64,000 nucleotides of DNA from JAFDCJ01 sp049669725 (GCA_049669725.1 JBATKU010000672.1:11518-75517), one strand, 5' to 3'; counted from the stretch's first letter, positions 14,961-24,764 are shown. Numbers and translations: made by a program. The notes: a model not told the origin generated them from the letters alone.

Positions 14961-15906
14961 AGAGGCGAATCATATTTTGCTGGCTTCACATTCGGATCCC
15001 GATGGAGATGCCGTTGGTTCTCTTCTGGCCCTGGGAATAGCTATCGGCAGACGGGGCCAAAAAACGACCATTTATAACGCCAGCCCGATTCCGGCTGTCT
15101 ATCGTTTCTTGCCTTCCGTGGAGCGCATCGTCAGGCATATAAAAAAAGCTAGCACATACGACCTGGCGCTCATCATGGATTGCGGCGATCTGCCGCGCAT
15201 TGGCCAAGCCAGCACTACCGTCAGTCAGATCCCAGTGGTTATCAACATCGATCACCATATTTCAAATACCGGCTTCGGTGATGTTCAACTTATCGACCCG
15301 TTGGCCTGTTCTACGGCCGAAATAGTCTATCGGCTGATTAAAGCCCTGGATGTACCTTTAGATAAAGCAATTGCGACGTCTTTGTATACAGGTATTTTAA
15401 CTGATACGGGATCATTTCGTTTTTCAAGCACCAACCAGGCGGCCTTTGCCATCAGCCAGGAAATGGCGGAACTGGGGGTCGAACCCCATGATGTCGCCCA
15501 GCATGTATATGGAACATACTCACTGGGTCGCATAAAGCTTTTAAACCTGGCCCTCGACTCAATTGAAATATCGGAAAACGGTAAATTGTCGATTATGACC
15601 GTCACCGGCGCCATGTTTGCAGAAACCGGAACTCACCCGGAAGATGTTGACGGCATGATAAACTATGCCAGACGGATCGAAGATGTTAAAGTGGCCGCCC
15701 TGATTCAGGAACAGCAAAACGGTAACACCAATTCCAACAGTCATTGTCGTTACCATGTTAGCCTGCGATCGGACGGAACCGTCGATGTGGCGGCCATCGC
15801 CTGCTCTTTCGGAGGTGGCGGCCATGCCAGCGCCGCAGGGTTTCAGATTGAGGCGACGCTGACCAAATTAAAATCCGACATCATTACGTTGGCGCAGAAT
15901 TTGTGA
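14935..15906 (+). CDS. nrnA: Bifunctional oligoribonuclease/PAP phosphatase NrnA (DHH family)
   Basis: A 323-residue DHH/DHHA1 phosphoesterase that degrades nano-RNA and 3'-phosphoadenosine 5'-phosphate. Motif I is LASHSDPDGDAVGS, motif II is LIMDCGDL, motif III is INIDHHISNTGFG and the C-terminal DHHA1 glycine motif is SFGGGGHASAAGF. In a sulfate-reducing lineage PAP hydrolysis could matter for sulfur metabolism, but its position in the rbfA-truB operon points to RNA turnover. It overlaps rbfA upstream and truB downstream. Confidence 0.93.
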   Translation: MDQIINHIKEANHILLASHSDPDGDAVGSLLALGIAIGRRGQKTTIYNASPIPAVYRFLPSVERIVRHIKKASTYDLALIMDCGDLPRIGQASTTVSQIPVVINIDHHISNTGFGDVQLIDPLACSTAEIVYRLIKALDVPLDKAIATSLYTGILTDTGSFRFSSTNQAAFAISQEMAELGVEPHDVAQHVYGTYSLGRIKLLNLALDSIEISENGKLSIMTVTGAMFAETGTHPEDVDGMINYARRIEDVKVAALIQEQQNGNTNSNSHCRYHVSLRSDGTVDVAAIACSFGGGGHASAAGFQIEATLTKLKSDIITLAQNL

Positions 15907-16820
15907 TTTTGAACGGTATTATCGTTATCGATAAGCCCGCAGATATAACATCTGCCAGGGTTGTGTCGATTGTAAAAAAAACGCTCCTTGCGAAAAAAGT
16001 CGGGCACGCCGGCACCCTGGACCCGTTTGCCGAAGGCGTACTGATATGTTGTGTCAATCAGGCCACAAGGCTGGCCGACTTTTTACTGCACGGTACTAAA
16101 AAATATATCGCCGAGCTAAAACTCGGAGAAGAAACGGATACCCAGGATTTAACCGGTACCGTAATCTCAAGCGCGGAGCCGGAAAATTATTCGACAGAAA
16201 CCATAAAAAAGGTATTCAAAGCATTCGAAGGACCCCTTGAGCAGCTGCCACCGGTCTACTCGGCATTAAAGCACAAAGGTGTTCCGCTATATAAACTGGC
16301 CCGCAGCGGCCAACCGGTTCAAAAACCGCCCCGGCGAGTCGAGATTTACGGTATTACCATACTGAACATAGCGCTGCCGTTAATCCGTTTTGAGGTTTTA
16401 TGTTCAGCCGGAACCTATATCCGGACACTGGGAGCCGATATTGGGAAAGTGTTGGGTTGCGGCGGTCATCTAAATGCGCTAAAACGGACTGCAAGCAGCG
16501 GATTTACCCTGGATCAGGCGGTATCATTATCCGCCTTAAAAAAATTAACCCCCGGCACCCGACAGCCGGAAAACTTCATCAGCATGGCGGACGCATTGCC
16601 GGAAATGCCCACATGCAAGGCTGATACCCATTTGGTAAAAAAGATCCGGCACGGTCAGAAGATCACATTACGGGATCTCGCCGGCGCTGGCGGATTGGAC
16701 GCCGGCCCTATTGCGGGTTCTAAAATAAAAGTTGTTGATCAAACAGGGGAACTTGTTGCAATATTAAACTATCAAGAGCATGATCAGCAGTTAAATTACT
16801 GTTGCGTGTTTGCCAAGTAA
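15903..16820 (+). CDS. truB: tRNA pseudouridine(55) synthase
   Basis: A 305-residue TruB that isomerises U55 in the T loop of tRNAs. The catalytic region HAGTLDPFAEGVLICC carries the nucleophilic Asp. Other family features are LNGIIVIDKPADITSARVVS, QLPPVYSALKHKGVPLYKLA and SAGTYIRTLGADIGKVLGCG, with a C-terminal PUA-like segment. It starts with GTG at 15903 inside a GTGA overlap with the nrnA stop. Confidence 0.95.
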   Translation: MILNGIIVIDKPADITSARVVSIVKKTLLAKKVGHAGTLDPFAEGVLICCVNQATRLADFLLHGTKKYIAELKLGEETDTQDLTGTVISSAEPENYSTETIKKVFKAFEGPLEQLPPVYSALKHKGVPLYKLARSGQPVQKPPRRVEIYGITILNIALPLIRFEVLCSAGTYIRTLGADIGKVLGCGGHLNALKRTASSGFTLDQAVSLSALKKLTPGTRQPENFISMADALPEMPTCKADTHLVKKIRHGQKITLRDLAGAGGLDAGPIAGSKIKVVDQTGELVAILNYQEHDQQLNYCCVFAK

Positions 16821-16902
16821 GATGCCTAATCCGGTCGAGCCGGAGTAAACCATGCAAGAACTCATTTCGAAGGATTCTTAACAAGAGGAGGCAAAAAAGA
16901 AA

Positions 16903-17172
16903 GTGACTTTCACAACCGATGATAAGAAGAAACTGATCGAGAAATTCAAGTTGCACGAGACCGATACAGGGTCCCCGGAAGTACAGGTTGGACTTTTGAC
17001 CCACCGAATTTCTTATCTCACCGAGCATTTAAAGATTCACAAGAAAGATCACCATTCCCGCAGGGGCCTGTTGATGCTGGTCGGAAGACGTCGACGGCTT
17101 CTTAACTATGTCAAATACAAAGATGTCAACCGTTATCGGACAATTATTGAAACCCTGGGATTAAAAAAGTAA
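16903..17172 (+). CDS. rpsO: 30S ribosomal protein S15
   Basis: An 89-residue S15 of normal length. Motifs: FKLHETDTGSPEVQVGLLTH and HHSRRGLLMLVGRRRRLLNY. It binds 16S rRNA helices 20-22 early in assembly. The start is GTG 16903 with AAGAGGAGG about 10 nt upstream. A 257-bp gap follows before pnp. In E. coli rpsO and pnp are co-transcribed with processing in the gap; the same order is kept here. Confidence 0.96.
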   Translation: MTFTTDDKKKLIEKFKLHETDTGSPEVQVGLLTHRISYLTEHLKIHKKDHHSRRGLLMLVGRRRRLLNYVKYKDVNRYRTIIETLGLKK

Positions 17173-17429
17173 ACAACCGGCCGCAATGCTTCTTTATGCC
17201 CATCCACACCAGAGGAAAATTGAAACCGGCGGTACCTAAATCACCACCCAATCTTCGCCCACTATTGTCGGGCAAGTTTCCCGATCAAAATTTGTTCTGT
17301 GGTCTTTGGTATCGCCCTATAGGTCCGGGATTTTACCGGAAAATGGCGACACGGACATTACTCAGATAGGCTTGTATTCGAATTTCAGGCAGATTCAGTT
17401 ACAGTGTCGTTTAACAGTTAGGAGACAAC

Positions 17430-19529
17430 ATGGAAAATTTGTTTGAAGAAGAAATCGGCGGAAAAACTATGAGCATTCAGACCGGCAAGGTTGCCAAGCA
17501 GGCATCCGGATCGGTTGTGGTCCAGTACGGCGACACCATCGTCCTGGTTACCACCGTATCCGCCCACGAAGAAAGAGCGTCCAGTTTTTTGCCCCTTACC
17601 GTCGAATATCAAGAAAAAATATATGCGGCCGGCCGGATCCCGGGTAACTATTTCCGCCGCGAAATCGGCCGTCCCAGTGAAAAAGAAACGTTGACGGCCC
17701 GCCTGATCGACCGGCCCATTCGCCCCCTGTTTCCAAAGCACTACCGCTACGAAACCCAGGTGATTGCAACCGTCCTGTCCATGGACCAGGAAAATGACCC
17801 CGACACCCTGGCAATGGTAGGCGCTTCAGCGGCCCTTACGATTTCTGACATCCCCTTTGCCGGGCCCATTGCCAGCGTACGGGTTTGCCGCATAGACGGC
17901 CAATTGAAAATAAATCCCGCCATACCGGAATGGGAAAACAGCGACATCAACATTATTGTCGCCGGCTCCAAGACCGGGGTGGTGATGGTGGAAGGCGGCG
18001 GAAATCTGGTCAGTGAGGCTGATATGCTGGAAGCCATATTATATGGTCACCAGGCCATGCAACCGCTGATTGATATGCAGTTAAAACTTAAAGAATCCAA
18101 CGGCGTGCCCAAAAGGCCGTTTACACCTCCGGAAAAAGATGAAAACCTGGTGCAACGGATAGAAACCGAAGCCTCGGCTCGCATCAAAGAAACCATTCTG
18201 ATTCCAGAAAAAGTAAAGCGCAGCGCGGCTATGCGCAAACTTAAAACAGAGATTGTTGAAAATCTCGGTGAAGACTGGGCCGAGCGACAGTCAGAAGCCT
18301 ATGAGGCCCTGGGTGATTTGCAGAAAAAAATCAGCCGGGATCTCATCCTGAAAGAAGGTCGTCGGATAGACGGCCGCCGGTTTGATGAAATCCGGCCGAT
18401 TACCTGCGAGGTCGGCATCCTCCCCCGGCCCCACGGCAGCGGTCTTTTTACCCGGGGCGAAACCCAGGTGATCGGTGTGCTCACCCTGGGCTCCGGACAG
18501 GATGAGCAGCGGGTAGAAACGCTCAGCGGTGAAGAATTCCGTCCCTTTATGCTGCACTACAACTTTCCGCCCTATTCCGTCGGAGAGGTCAAACGCATGG
18601 GGGGGCCCAGCCGTCGGGATATCGGGCACGGCGGGTTGTCCACCCGCGCGATTGAAAAAATTCTGCCCGACAAAGAGGATTTTGACTATACGATTCGGCT
18701 GGTATCTGAGGTGTTGGAATCCAACGGATCATCCTCCATGGGAACCGTATGCTCATGCTGCCTGGCCCTCATGGACGGTGGCGTTCCCATCAAAGCACCG
18801 GTGGCCGGAATCGCCATGGGCCTTGTCAAAGAGGACGATCAGGTCGTCATCCTGTCCGACATTCTGGGCGATGAAGATCACACCGGTGATATGGATTTTA
18901 AAGTCGCCGGTACCCGGGAGGGAATTACAGCGCTTCAAATGGATATCAAAATCCTTGAACTGTCAAAGGACATCATGGAAAAAGCCCTGGAGCAGGCCAA
19001 AGCAGGGCGCTTGCATATCCTGGGCAAAATGGCGGAAGCACTGGAAAACCCGCGCCAGGAGATTTCCCCTTTTGCTCCGACCATTATCACCATTATGGTT
19101 AAACCGGATAAAATCCGCGAAATCATCGGCCCCGGTGGCAAGGTGATTCGCGGCATCCAGAGTGAAACCGGCACCAGCGTTGAAATCGATGATTCCGGCA
19201 CGGTAAAGGTAGCAGCGTTCTCCAAAGAGGAGGGCGACGCTGCTATTAAAATGATTGAAGAGCTTATCAGGGAACCGGAAGTCGGTGCCATTTACGAAGG
19301 CAAGGTTGTCAAAATTACGGATTTCGGCGCTTTTGTTCAGATAATGCCCGGCACCGATGGTCTGGTGCACATCTCGCAACTGGCCAATCACCGGGTGACC
19401 AAAGTTTCCGATATCGTTAAGGAAGGTGACCAACTCAGGGTTAAGGTGCTTGAAATCAGCAGGGATGGAAAAATACGGCTGAGCCATAAAGTTTTATTGG
19501 ATGAAGGAGATGGACGTGCCGATCGATAA
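17430..19529 (+). CDS. pnp: Polyribonucleotide nucleotidyltransferase (PNPase)
   Basis: A 699-residue 3'-5' phosphorolytic exoribonuclease. Two RNase PH domains (about 10-140 and 310-450) flank the helical domain. The second holds the phosphate/metal site region (HGSGLFTRGETQVIGVLTLG; ILGDEDHTGDMDFKVAGTR). The KH domain (about 550-610, IREIIGPGGKVIRGIQSETG) and S1 domain (about 615-690, YEGKVVKITDFGAFVQIMPG) complete the trimeric RNA channel. TTAGGAGACAAC precedes the ATG. The 3' end overlaps the next gene. Confidence 0.97.
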   Translation: MENLFEEEIGGKTMSIQTGKVAKQASGSVVVQYGDTIVLVTTVSAHEERASSFLPLTVEYQEKIYAAGRIPGNYFRREIGRPSEKETLTARLIDRPIRPLFPKHYRYETQVIATVLSMDQENDPDTLAMVGASAALTISDIPFAGPIASVRVCRIDGQLKINPAIPEWENSDINIIVAGSKTGVVMVEGGGNLVSEADMLEAILYGHQAMQPLIDMQLKLKESNGVPKRPFTPPEKDENLVQRIETEASARIKETILIPEKVKRSAAMRKLKTEIVENLGEDWAERQSEAYEALGDLQKKISRDLILKEGRRIDGRRFDEIRPITCEVGILPRPHGSGLFTRGETQVIGVLTLGSGQDEQRVETLSGEEFRPFMLHYNFPPYSVGEVKRMGGPSRRDIGHGGLSTRAIEKILPDKEDFDYTIRLVSEVLESNGSSSMGTVCSCCLALMDGGVPIKAPVAGIAMGLVKEDDQVVILSDILGDEDHTGDMDFKVAGTREGITALQMDIKILELSKDIMEKALEQAKAGRLHILGKMAEALENPRQEISPFAPTIITIMVKPDKIREIIGPGGKVIRGIQSETGTSVEIDDSGTVKVAAFSKEEGDAAIKMIEELIREPEVGAIYEGKVVKITDFGAFVQIMPGTDGLVHISQLANHRVTKVSDIVKEGDQLRVKVLEISRDGKIRLSHKVLLDEGDGRADR

Positions 19530-20778
19530 AACCGTCCTTAAAAACGGCGTTCGGGTTCTTACCAAAAAAATGCCCCACACCCGCTCGGTGTCCATGGGGG
19601 TGTGGGTCGATGTGGGCGCCCGGGATGAAACCGAGACTGAAAGCGGGCTCGCCCACTTTATCGAGCACATGGTTTTTAAGGGTACCCGCAAACGCTCTGC
19701 CTATCAGATTGCCAAAGAATTTGATTCCATCGGCGGTCACACCAATGCCTTCACGACCATGGAAAATACCTGCTACCATGCCAGGGTCATGGACACCCAT
19801 ACGGAGACCATGGTCGATATCCTCTCCGACATCTTTATCAACTCGGTATTTGACCCTGATGAAATGGATAAAGAACGGCCGGTTATTCTGCAGGAAATCG
19901 GCATGGTTGAGGACAGCCCCGATGAATACGTCCATGTGCTTTCAGGCCATAATTTTTGGGGCGAGCACCCGCTGGGGCAGTCCATTCTCGGCACACCGGA
20001 AAACATAATCCGATTTGATGCCGGAACGCTAAAAAATTTTCTCCACCGCCTGTATCAGCCCGAGCGCATTCTAATTTCCGCTGCCGGCAATCTTGAACAC
20101 AATTTTCTGGTAGACCTGATCAAGCCGGCCTTTGAAATCATCCCGACTGGAAAGGATTTTCCCCGGCGCCTGACGCCCCCCGATCGTTCAGTGGTTGATT
20201 TCAACCACCGCGATCTGGAGCAGATGCACATTTGCCTCAGCACCAGGGGATTGGCCATCACCGATCCGCGTCGTTACACGTTTTCCCTTTTGAACACCAT
20301 CGTCGGCGGAAATATGAGTTCCAGGCTTTTTCAAGAGGTGCGGGAACGTCGGGGTCTGGCTTACAGCGTGTATTCCTTTATTTCTTCCCATGTGGATACC
20401 GGCATGTTCGGGTTCTATATGGGTGTTGATCCCAAGCGGGCACGTGAAACCATTCTGCTGGTTTTGGACGAAATTATTAAATTGAAAACAGTGCCGGTTG
20501 AGGAATCAGAGCTGAAAGGCGCCATTGAGTATACCAAAGGCAGTTTATCACTGGCCTCGGAAAGTGCCGACAACCATATGGTACGAAACGCTCAGAATGA
20601 AATGCATTTTGGCGGCGATATTACCCTAGAGGAAATTATTGAAAAAATTGAAGCCGTCACCGCCGATGATATCCTTGAACTGGCCGATGAACTCATCAAC
20701 CCGGCTAAAATGACTTACACCCTGCTGGGACCGGTTGAAGACCACAAAATAGAATTGGGGAAAATATTACCCAGTTAG
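19516..20778 (+). CDS. M16-family zinc metallopeptidase
   Basis: A peptidase of the insulinase/mitochondrial-processing-peptidase family, about 420 residues. The inverted zinc motif HFIEH (in SGLAHFIEHMVFKGT) and a downstream glutamate in QEIGMVEDSPDE are intact, so it should be active; the C-terminal partner domain has REVRERRGLAYSVYSF-like R/Y residues. The start was set at GTG 19516 because AAGGAG (19504-19509) lies 6 nt before it; ATGs at 19501 and 19510 are in frame. It overlaps pnp by 14 nt. A pnp-M16 peptidase-dut order is widespread in Deltaproteobacteria and Firmicutes. Confidence 0.92.
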   Translation: MPIDKTVLKNGVRVLTKKMPHTRSVSMGVWVDVGARDETETESGLAHFIEHMVFKGTRKRSAYQIAKEFDSIGGHTNAFTTMENTCYHARVMDTHTETMVDILSDIFINSVFDPDEMDKERPVILQEIGMVEDSPDEYVHVLSGHNFWGEHPLGQSILGTPENIIRFDAGTLKNFLHRLYQPERILISAAGNLEHNFLVDLIKPAFEIIPTGKDFPRRLTPPDRSVVDFNHRDLEQMHICLSTRGLAITDPRRYTFSLLNTIVGGNMSSRLFQEVRERRGLAYSVYSFISSHVDTGMFGFYMGVDPKRARETILLVLDEIIKLKTVPVEESELKGAIEYTKGSLSLASESADNHMVRNAQNEMHFGGDITLEEIIEKIEAVTADDILELADELINPAKMTYTLLGPVEDHKIELGKILPS

Positions 20779-20847
20779 AATTGTAGTTTTTTCTTTAGAC
20801 ACTTCGGATCGGCGTTTACTTTACATGTTCGGGGCTTCGCTCCAAAT

Positions 20848-21003
20848 GGAATGGTGGAATGCTGGAATATTGGAAAAATGGATTCTGGAATTCTGGATGG
20901 AAGGGTTAATGATCCTCTGAAAGCGGCACGAAGATAAAGATTAAAGTAGATATTAACTTTTGAATACCCAATATTCCATCCTTCCACTATTCCAATATTC
21001 CAT
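20848..21003. repeat. Word-array inverted-repeat element (TGGAATA type, copy 1)
   Basis: The left end has GGAATGGTGGAATGCTGGAA and TATTGGAAAAATGG. The right end has the inverse words: AATATTCCATCCTTCCACTA and TTCCAATATTCCATG. It fills the M16-dut gap. A second copy of this family is at 60404-60558, and both share flanking words (TTCGC-CCAA before, GAATACCCA inside, ATTCCATGA after). Confidence 0.8.
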
Positions 21004-21084
21004 GATTGAGGCAGAAACTCACGGCCCAAAAAATACCCCGCATTTCCAATTCAGGATTAGAGATTAAGAGGTGGTTAATTATCT

Positions 21085-21543
21085 ATGACTTCTTTCCCGG
21101 TAATAAAATTTTTACGGCTACGCCCCGAGTCGGATTCAGATATTCCCCTGCCCCGCTATATGACCCCTCAGTCCGCAGGCATGGACATCTGTACCGCTCC
21201 CACTGAAGCGGTGTTGCTGGAAAAGGGTAAAATAGCCATGCTGCCCACCGGATTTGCCATGGCGCTTCCGCAGGGATATGAAGCCCAGATCCGTCCCCGC
21301 AGCGGTCTGGCGGTAAAACATGGAATCGGGCTCATCAACTCCCCCGGCACCATCGATGCCGACTACCGTGGTGAGGTCATGATCGCGGTAATCAATCTTG
21401 GTCCGCAACCTTACACCTTTCACCGGGGAGACCGGGTTGCCCAGATGGTTATCCAAAGGGTCTACCAGGCCGAATTGCAGGAAGCGCAATATCTTGACGA
21501 AACCCGCCGAAACACCGGCGGATTCGGGCATACGGGCAAATAA
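21085..21543 (+). CDS. dut: dUTP diphosphatase
   Basis: A 152-residue trimeric dUTPase that converts dUTP to dUMP and keeps uracil out of DNA. All five motifs are present: SAGMDICTAP (1), RPRSGLAVKHGI (2), GTIDADYRGEV (3), GDRVAQMVI (4) and the C-terminal RNTGGFGHTG (5), which closes over the active site. The length is normal. It is separated from the M16 gene by a repeat element, so it may have its own promoter. Confidence 0.95.
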   Translation: MTSFPVIKFLRLRPESDSDIPLPRYMTPQSAGMDICTAPTEAVLLEKGKIAMLPTGFAMALPQGYEAQIRPRSGLAVKHGIGLINSPGTIDADYRGEVMIAVINLGPQPYTFHRGDRVAQMVIQRVYQAELQEAQYLDETRRNTGGFGHTGK

Positions 21544-21621
21544 GCTCATAGCTCGTAGCTCAAAGCTCATAGTAAAATAAGATTTTTAATCCTTTAGCCT
21601 ATCAGCTGTGAGCTATGAGCA
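21543..21621. repeat. Word-array inverted-repeat element (TAGCTCA type)
   Basis: AGCTCATAGCTCGTAGCTCA and AAGCTCATAG start at the dut stop codon. CTATCAGCTGTGAGCTATGA and GCAA is the inverse 45 bp later. The related element 58915-59001 uses the same words. The arms are degenerate rather than exact. Confidence 0.65.
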
Positions 21622-21646
21622 ATTCAGCAATTAATAATGCATAATT

Positions 21647-22462
21647 ATGGTAATGCGTTCTAATACCTCAAACGATATAATTCAGCAGGAATTTTCCCTG
21701 GCCGTCTGCACCCTGGCCAGCGGAAGCAAAGGCAATGCCACCTATATATCGGACGGTGAAACATCAATTCTCGTTGATGCCGGCTTATCCGGCATTGAGA
21801 TTCAGCGCCGTTTAACATCGAGGGATCTGTCCCCCGAAGATCTGGATGCGATAATCGTCACCCACGAACATTCCGATCATGTCCGAGGGGTCGGCATTCT
21901 CTCGCGCCGTTATAATTTGCCGGTATACATCAATCCCAAAACGCACAAAGCCTGCCCCGGCCTTGGAAGGCTGTATAAAACCAGGCCCTTTGAATGCGGA
22001 ACGACCTTCCATTTCAACAATCTGGCCGTTCATCCTTTTGCCATATCTCACGATGCTGAAGACCCGGCCGGCTTTACCATCGGCCAGAACGGAACCACCA
22101 TTGGAATCGCCACCGATCTTGGAATCGCTACCGCCATGGTCAGGCAACACTTAAAACACTGCGCACTGCTGATCCTGGAAGCCAATCACGATCTGACGAT
22201 GCTGGAAACCGGCCCCTATCCCTGGCCCCTGAAACAGCGCATCCGGGGCCGAACCGGCCACCTGTCCAATCCGGATTCTAAAAAACTGTTGAACGAGTTG
22301 CAGCACGACGACCTCCAGCATGTTATCCTGGGACACTTAAGTGAAATCAACAATACCCCTCAAAAAGCCTTTGACGAAGTATCCGGGGCAATTACCCGCT
22401 GCAACGCCGAGCTGACGGTAGCGGACCAGTATAGTTCAGGACCAGTAATTTATCTGAAATAA
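21647..22462 (+). CDS. MBL-fold metallo-hydrolase (YycJ/WalJ-like)
   Basis: A 271-residue metallo-beta-lactamase-fold protein. The dinuclear metal motif HEHSDH is at residues 73-78, and later metal ligands are probably in ATDLG and GHLS. The opening LASGSKGNATYISDGETSIL and the conserved block LEANHDLTMLETGPYPWPLK with RTGHLSN are typical of the YycJ/WalJ group, described as 5' exonuclease-like proteins in Bacillus; the substrate is not proven here. The start could be ATG 21647 or ATG 21653. Confidence 0.88.
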   Translation: MVMRSNTSNDIIQQEFSLAVCTLASGSKGNATYISDGETSILVDAGLSGIEIQRRLTSRDLSPEDLDAIIVTHEHSDHVRGVGILSRRYNLPVYINPKTHKACPGLGRLYKTRPFECGTTFHFNNLAVHPFAISHDAEDPAGFTIGQNGTTIGIATDLGIATAMVRQHLKHCALLILEANHDLTMLETGPYPWPLKQRIRGRTGHLSNPDSKKLLNELQHDDLQHVILGHLSEINNTPQKAFDEVSGAITRCNAELTVADQYSSGPVIYLK

Positions 22463-22573
22463 CGGGCTGATCTCAGAACTTTCCCGATGTCTCCCTGATA
22501 TAAACCGGAGCAATCTGCAATTTGGGGCTGAAAATTATTAGGTTACCAGAAGAAATATTCAAGATGATGTGAT

Positions 22574-22631
22574 GGTATATTCTAGCCGCAATCGCACCTT
22601 TCGCAAAATTAGCGATTGCGTATACCTAATA
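22574..22631. repeat. Imperfect cruciform in the MBL/RRM gap
   Basis: CGCAATCGC (22587-22595) and GCGATTGCG (22612-22620) are exact reverse complements, bordered by GGTATA and TATACC. The gap between the MBL gene and the convergent RRM gene (22463-22763, 301 bp) contains nothing else recognisable. Confidence 0.5.
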
Positions 22632-22763
22632 TACAATCTTGGATAGTAACGTTAGCAAATCTCAAACGGCTCCATTCTCACAATACCACTAAAGGCAAGG
22701 CCGTTTCGGTGCCGCCAGTAGCCAAAAGGTGTAAAGGTCAATCAGCATAGCCTGATTGCCTTA

Positions 22764-23087
22764 TTAGTAACGCCCTCTGCCGCGTCTATCTCCCCCTCCG
22801 CGTCTATTTTCCTGTCCTCCTTTATCGCTACCGCGACGGTTGTCAGTGTGAGACCGAGCCTCATTGACGGTAATCGTTCTCCCTTTCAGGGCCGTCCCAT
22901 TTAAAGCTTCGATTGCAGACTGAGCCTCAGTTTGAACGGGCATTTCCACGAATCCAAAGCCTTTTGAGCGACCACTTTGTTTATCCTCGATAACAGTTGC
23001 GGACGCGACCTGCCCAAAGGCCTCAAAAGCCTGGTGCAAATCTTCTTCGGTGACATTGTATGAGAGGTTGCCAATGAAAATGTTCAT
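22764..23087 (-). CDS. RRM-domain RNA-binding protein with RGG-like tail
   Basis: A 107-residue single-RRM protein like the cold-inducible RNA-binding proteins of cyanobacteria and Deltaproteobacteria. RNP-2 is IFIGNLSY at the N-terminus and RNP-1 is SKGFGFVEM. The last 25 residues are Arg/Gly-rich (GGQENRRGGGDRRGRGRY), typical of RNA-binding tails. The start is ATG 23087 with GGGAG 6 nt upstream; a longer frame to 23141 would add 18 residues and is unlikely. It is monocistronic. Cold induction is a family inference, not seen in the sequence. Confidence 0.93.
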   Translation of the reverse strand: MNIFIGNLSYNVTEEDLHQAFEAFGQVASATVIEDKQSGRSKGFGFVEMPVQTEAQSAIEALNGTALKGRTITVNEARSHTDNRRGSDKGGQENRRGGGDRRGRGRY

Positions 23088-23871
23088 TTTAATCTCCCTT
23101 TTGTAAAACCTAAATCTTTGATGCCTTTTTAATACCTGCAATACTTGCCAAAATCGCAGTTTGCAGTTTTACAGGGATTATCGCAGACATTTATATCACA
23201 AGGTTTTCCGTGCTGTCAAAAGCTGAGAGATATAGAACCAGATCTCTCGCCCCCAGCATGCAAAGGTGAGCCTAAAAAGATGTCCTTAAAAGTCAAGGCT
23301 TCTTTATAAAATAATTTTACTTCATTGACTTTGCACAATTCATGCATAAATTAAGAACAGTAGTTAAGTGCCACACCAACTTCAGCACCTACAAAATAAA
23401 CCATGGGATGGCTCTCTTAGAGCCTCCAGAGGTTATAATTAAAAAAAGGGGGTTTGGCGGTGGCACTTAACAGATTTCTCGGGTGTGCGTGCATCTTTTA
23501 TTATGGATTTTAACGGCACCTTTGAATTCCACTCATCTTTTAACCCCCAATAAGGGCCGCCTGTGAAGAAACTACTCAAAGCTCCTTAACTATGCTCCCA
23601 AATATGATGGGGATGTTCGGTCGGAAGGTAGCGACCCTTCATTTCCCTATTGGATACCACCAAGATCATCTTACCGCATCTTTTAACCTTAACCACTTAG
23701 AGCCGTTCACCAAGACAAAGTCAACTCGATTCCTTTTACATAGGAGGATGTTCCCTTGAGGAAAATACTCAAATGGTGCCGGCGTTGCTTCTGATAGAAT
23801 GAATGTGATCTGTCGCGAGCTTCAAATGCTATTTGGTTCGTATACATAATAAGATAAAAGGAGGGTATCAA
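23088..23871. other. Gene-poor 780-bp gap with an inverted repeat
   Basis: No supportable gene. GTTAAGTGCCAC (23363-23374) and GTGGCACTTAAC (23460-23471) form a perfect 12-bp inverted repeat with an 85-bp loop. The loop contains AAAAAAAGGGGGTTTGGCGG. The rest is AT-rich leader sequence of the RRM gene on the left and of the small membrane protein gene on the right. Confidence 0.5.
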
Positions 23872-24222
23872 ATGAAACCAGAAAATGCAGGCAAGGTTAA
23901 GTTTGGAGTTTGGGGCCTTATTTGCGGGGCAGTCATCGCAATGATCATCGGTTTTGCGTGGGGGGGTTGGACAACCTCCCCCACTACCCGAAAGATGTCC
24001 GAAGAGGCGGTCTTGGCGAGTCAGGCGGCGATCTGCGTTGCCCAATTTATGAAGGAACCGAACCATAAAGAGAAACTTAAAGAATTAGCGGAATTAAGTA
24101 CATGGAAGAGGCCTGAATTCATTGAAAAAGAAGGCTGGGATAAAATGCCCGGCCAAGAAAAGGCTGACTATTCTGTAAGCCGAGCATGCGCCGATGGGCT
24201 TGAACTTCTTTTCGAAAAATGA
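23872..24222 (+). CDS. Small single-pass membrane protein of unknown function
   Basis: A 116-residue protein not recognised as a named family. A short cytoplasmic N-terminus (MKPENAGKVKFGVWG) is followed by one membrane helix (LICGAVIAMIIGFAWGGW), then a soluble region with ASQAAICVAQFMKEP and a tryptophan in KEGWDKMPGQEK. Two cysteines (AAICVAQF, SRACADG) may form a disulfide if the soluble part is periplasmic. The start was set at ATG 23872 because AAAAGGAGGG lies 6 nt upstream; a longer frame begins at 23833. I assign no function. Confidence 0.7.
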   Translation: MKPENAGKVKFGVWGLICGAVIAMIIGFAWGGWTTSPTTRKMSEEAVLASQAAICVAQFMKEPNHKEKLKELAELSTWKRPEFIEKEGWDKMPGQEKADYSVSRACADGLELLFEK

Positions 24223-24422
24223 GATGGATGAAATAGCTGTTAAAGGTGATTCACAATTTATTTTATGTAGGTCATATTTTTTGCGGATAATCTTCTTTCA
24301 GCGACAAGCATTAGGAGTTCTGCATTAAGAGTCAAGACTAAAATCGACATAACGAAAAAGTTGATGATCAATTGGCAAAAAGCCCGACTAATCGGGAACG
24401 AGACAGAAAGGAGTGTGTCAAC

Positions 24423-24764
24423 ATGCAGGTAGAACGAATGAAGGTTGCGCCCGTTACAACAGCGTATGCAGACGGGGAGCAGCGCAAGCTAATAGTGGAG
24501 TTCGCAATCCCAGGAGCACCAACGGAGACCATCGATGTAAAGATCCTCAAAGATAGTGTCCATTTATTGGCGCCCGCAAGGGACCTTGAGTACGTTTCGG
24601 CACTGGCTTTGGGTTGGCCGGTGAAACCTGAAAAAGCTGAAGCGACTTACGAGCACGGATTGCTCCGAATTGAGGTGCCTTTCAAAGATCCAATGGAAGA
24701 TGCGGTGACAGTCGCCATCAAGCCAGGCAAGGGGAAAACCAAGACCAAAAAAATTACAGCCTGA
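24423..24764 (+). CDS. Hsp20/alpha-crystallin-like small heat-shock protein
   Basis: A 113-residue protein with an alpha-crystallin-like beta-sandwich pattern: RKLIVEFAIPGAPTETIDVK, ILKDSVHLLAPARD, and the closing ATYEHGLLRIEVPFK, which corresponds to the conserved A-x(n)-G-x-L strand of Hsp20. The C-terminus has a basic tail with no clear IxI motif. A compact sHSP without much N-terminal arm may have reduced oligomerisation. GAAAGGAG lies ahead of ATG 24423; an in-frame ATG at 24372 is less likely. A strong terminator follows. Confidence 0.8.
   Translation: MQVERMKVAPVTTAYADGEQRKLIVEFAIPGAPTETIDVKILKDSVHLLAPARDLEYVSALALGWPVKPEKAEATYEHGLLRIEVPFKDPMEDAVTVAIKPGKGKTKTKKITA

Noticed and set aside
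18529..19146. Plus-strand 205-codon frame inside pnp
   Set aside because: A frame-shadow of pnp, whose own frame shows complete PNPase domains.
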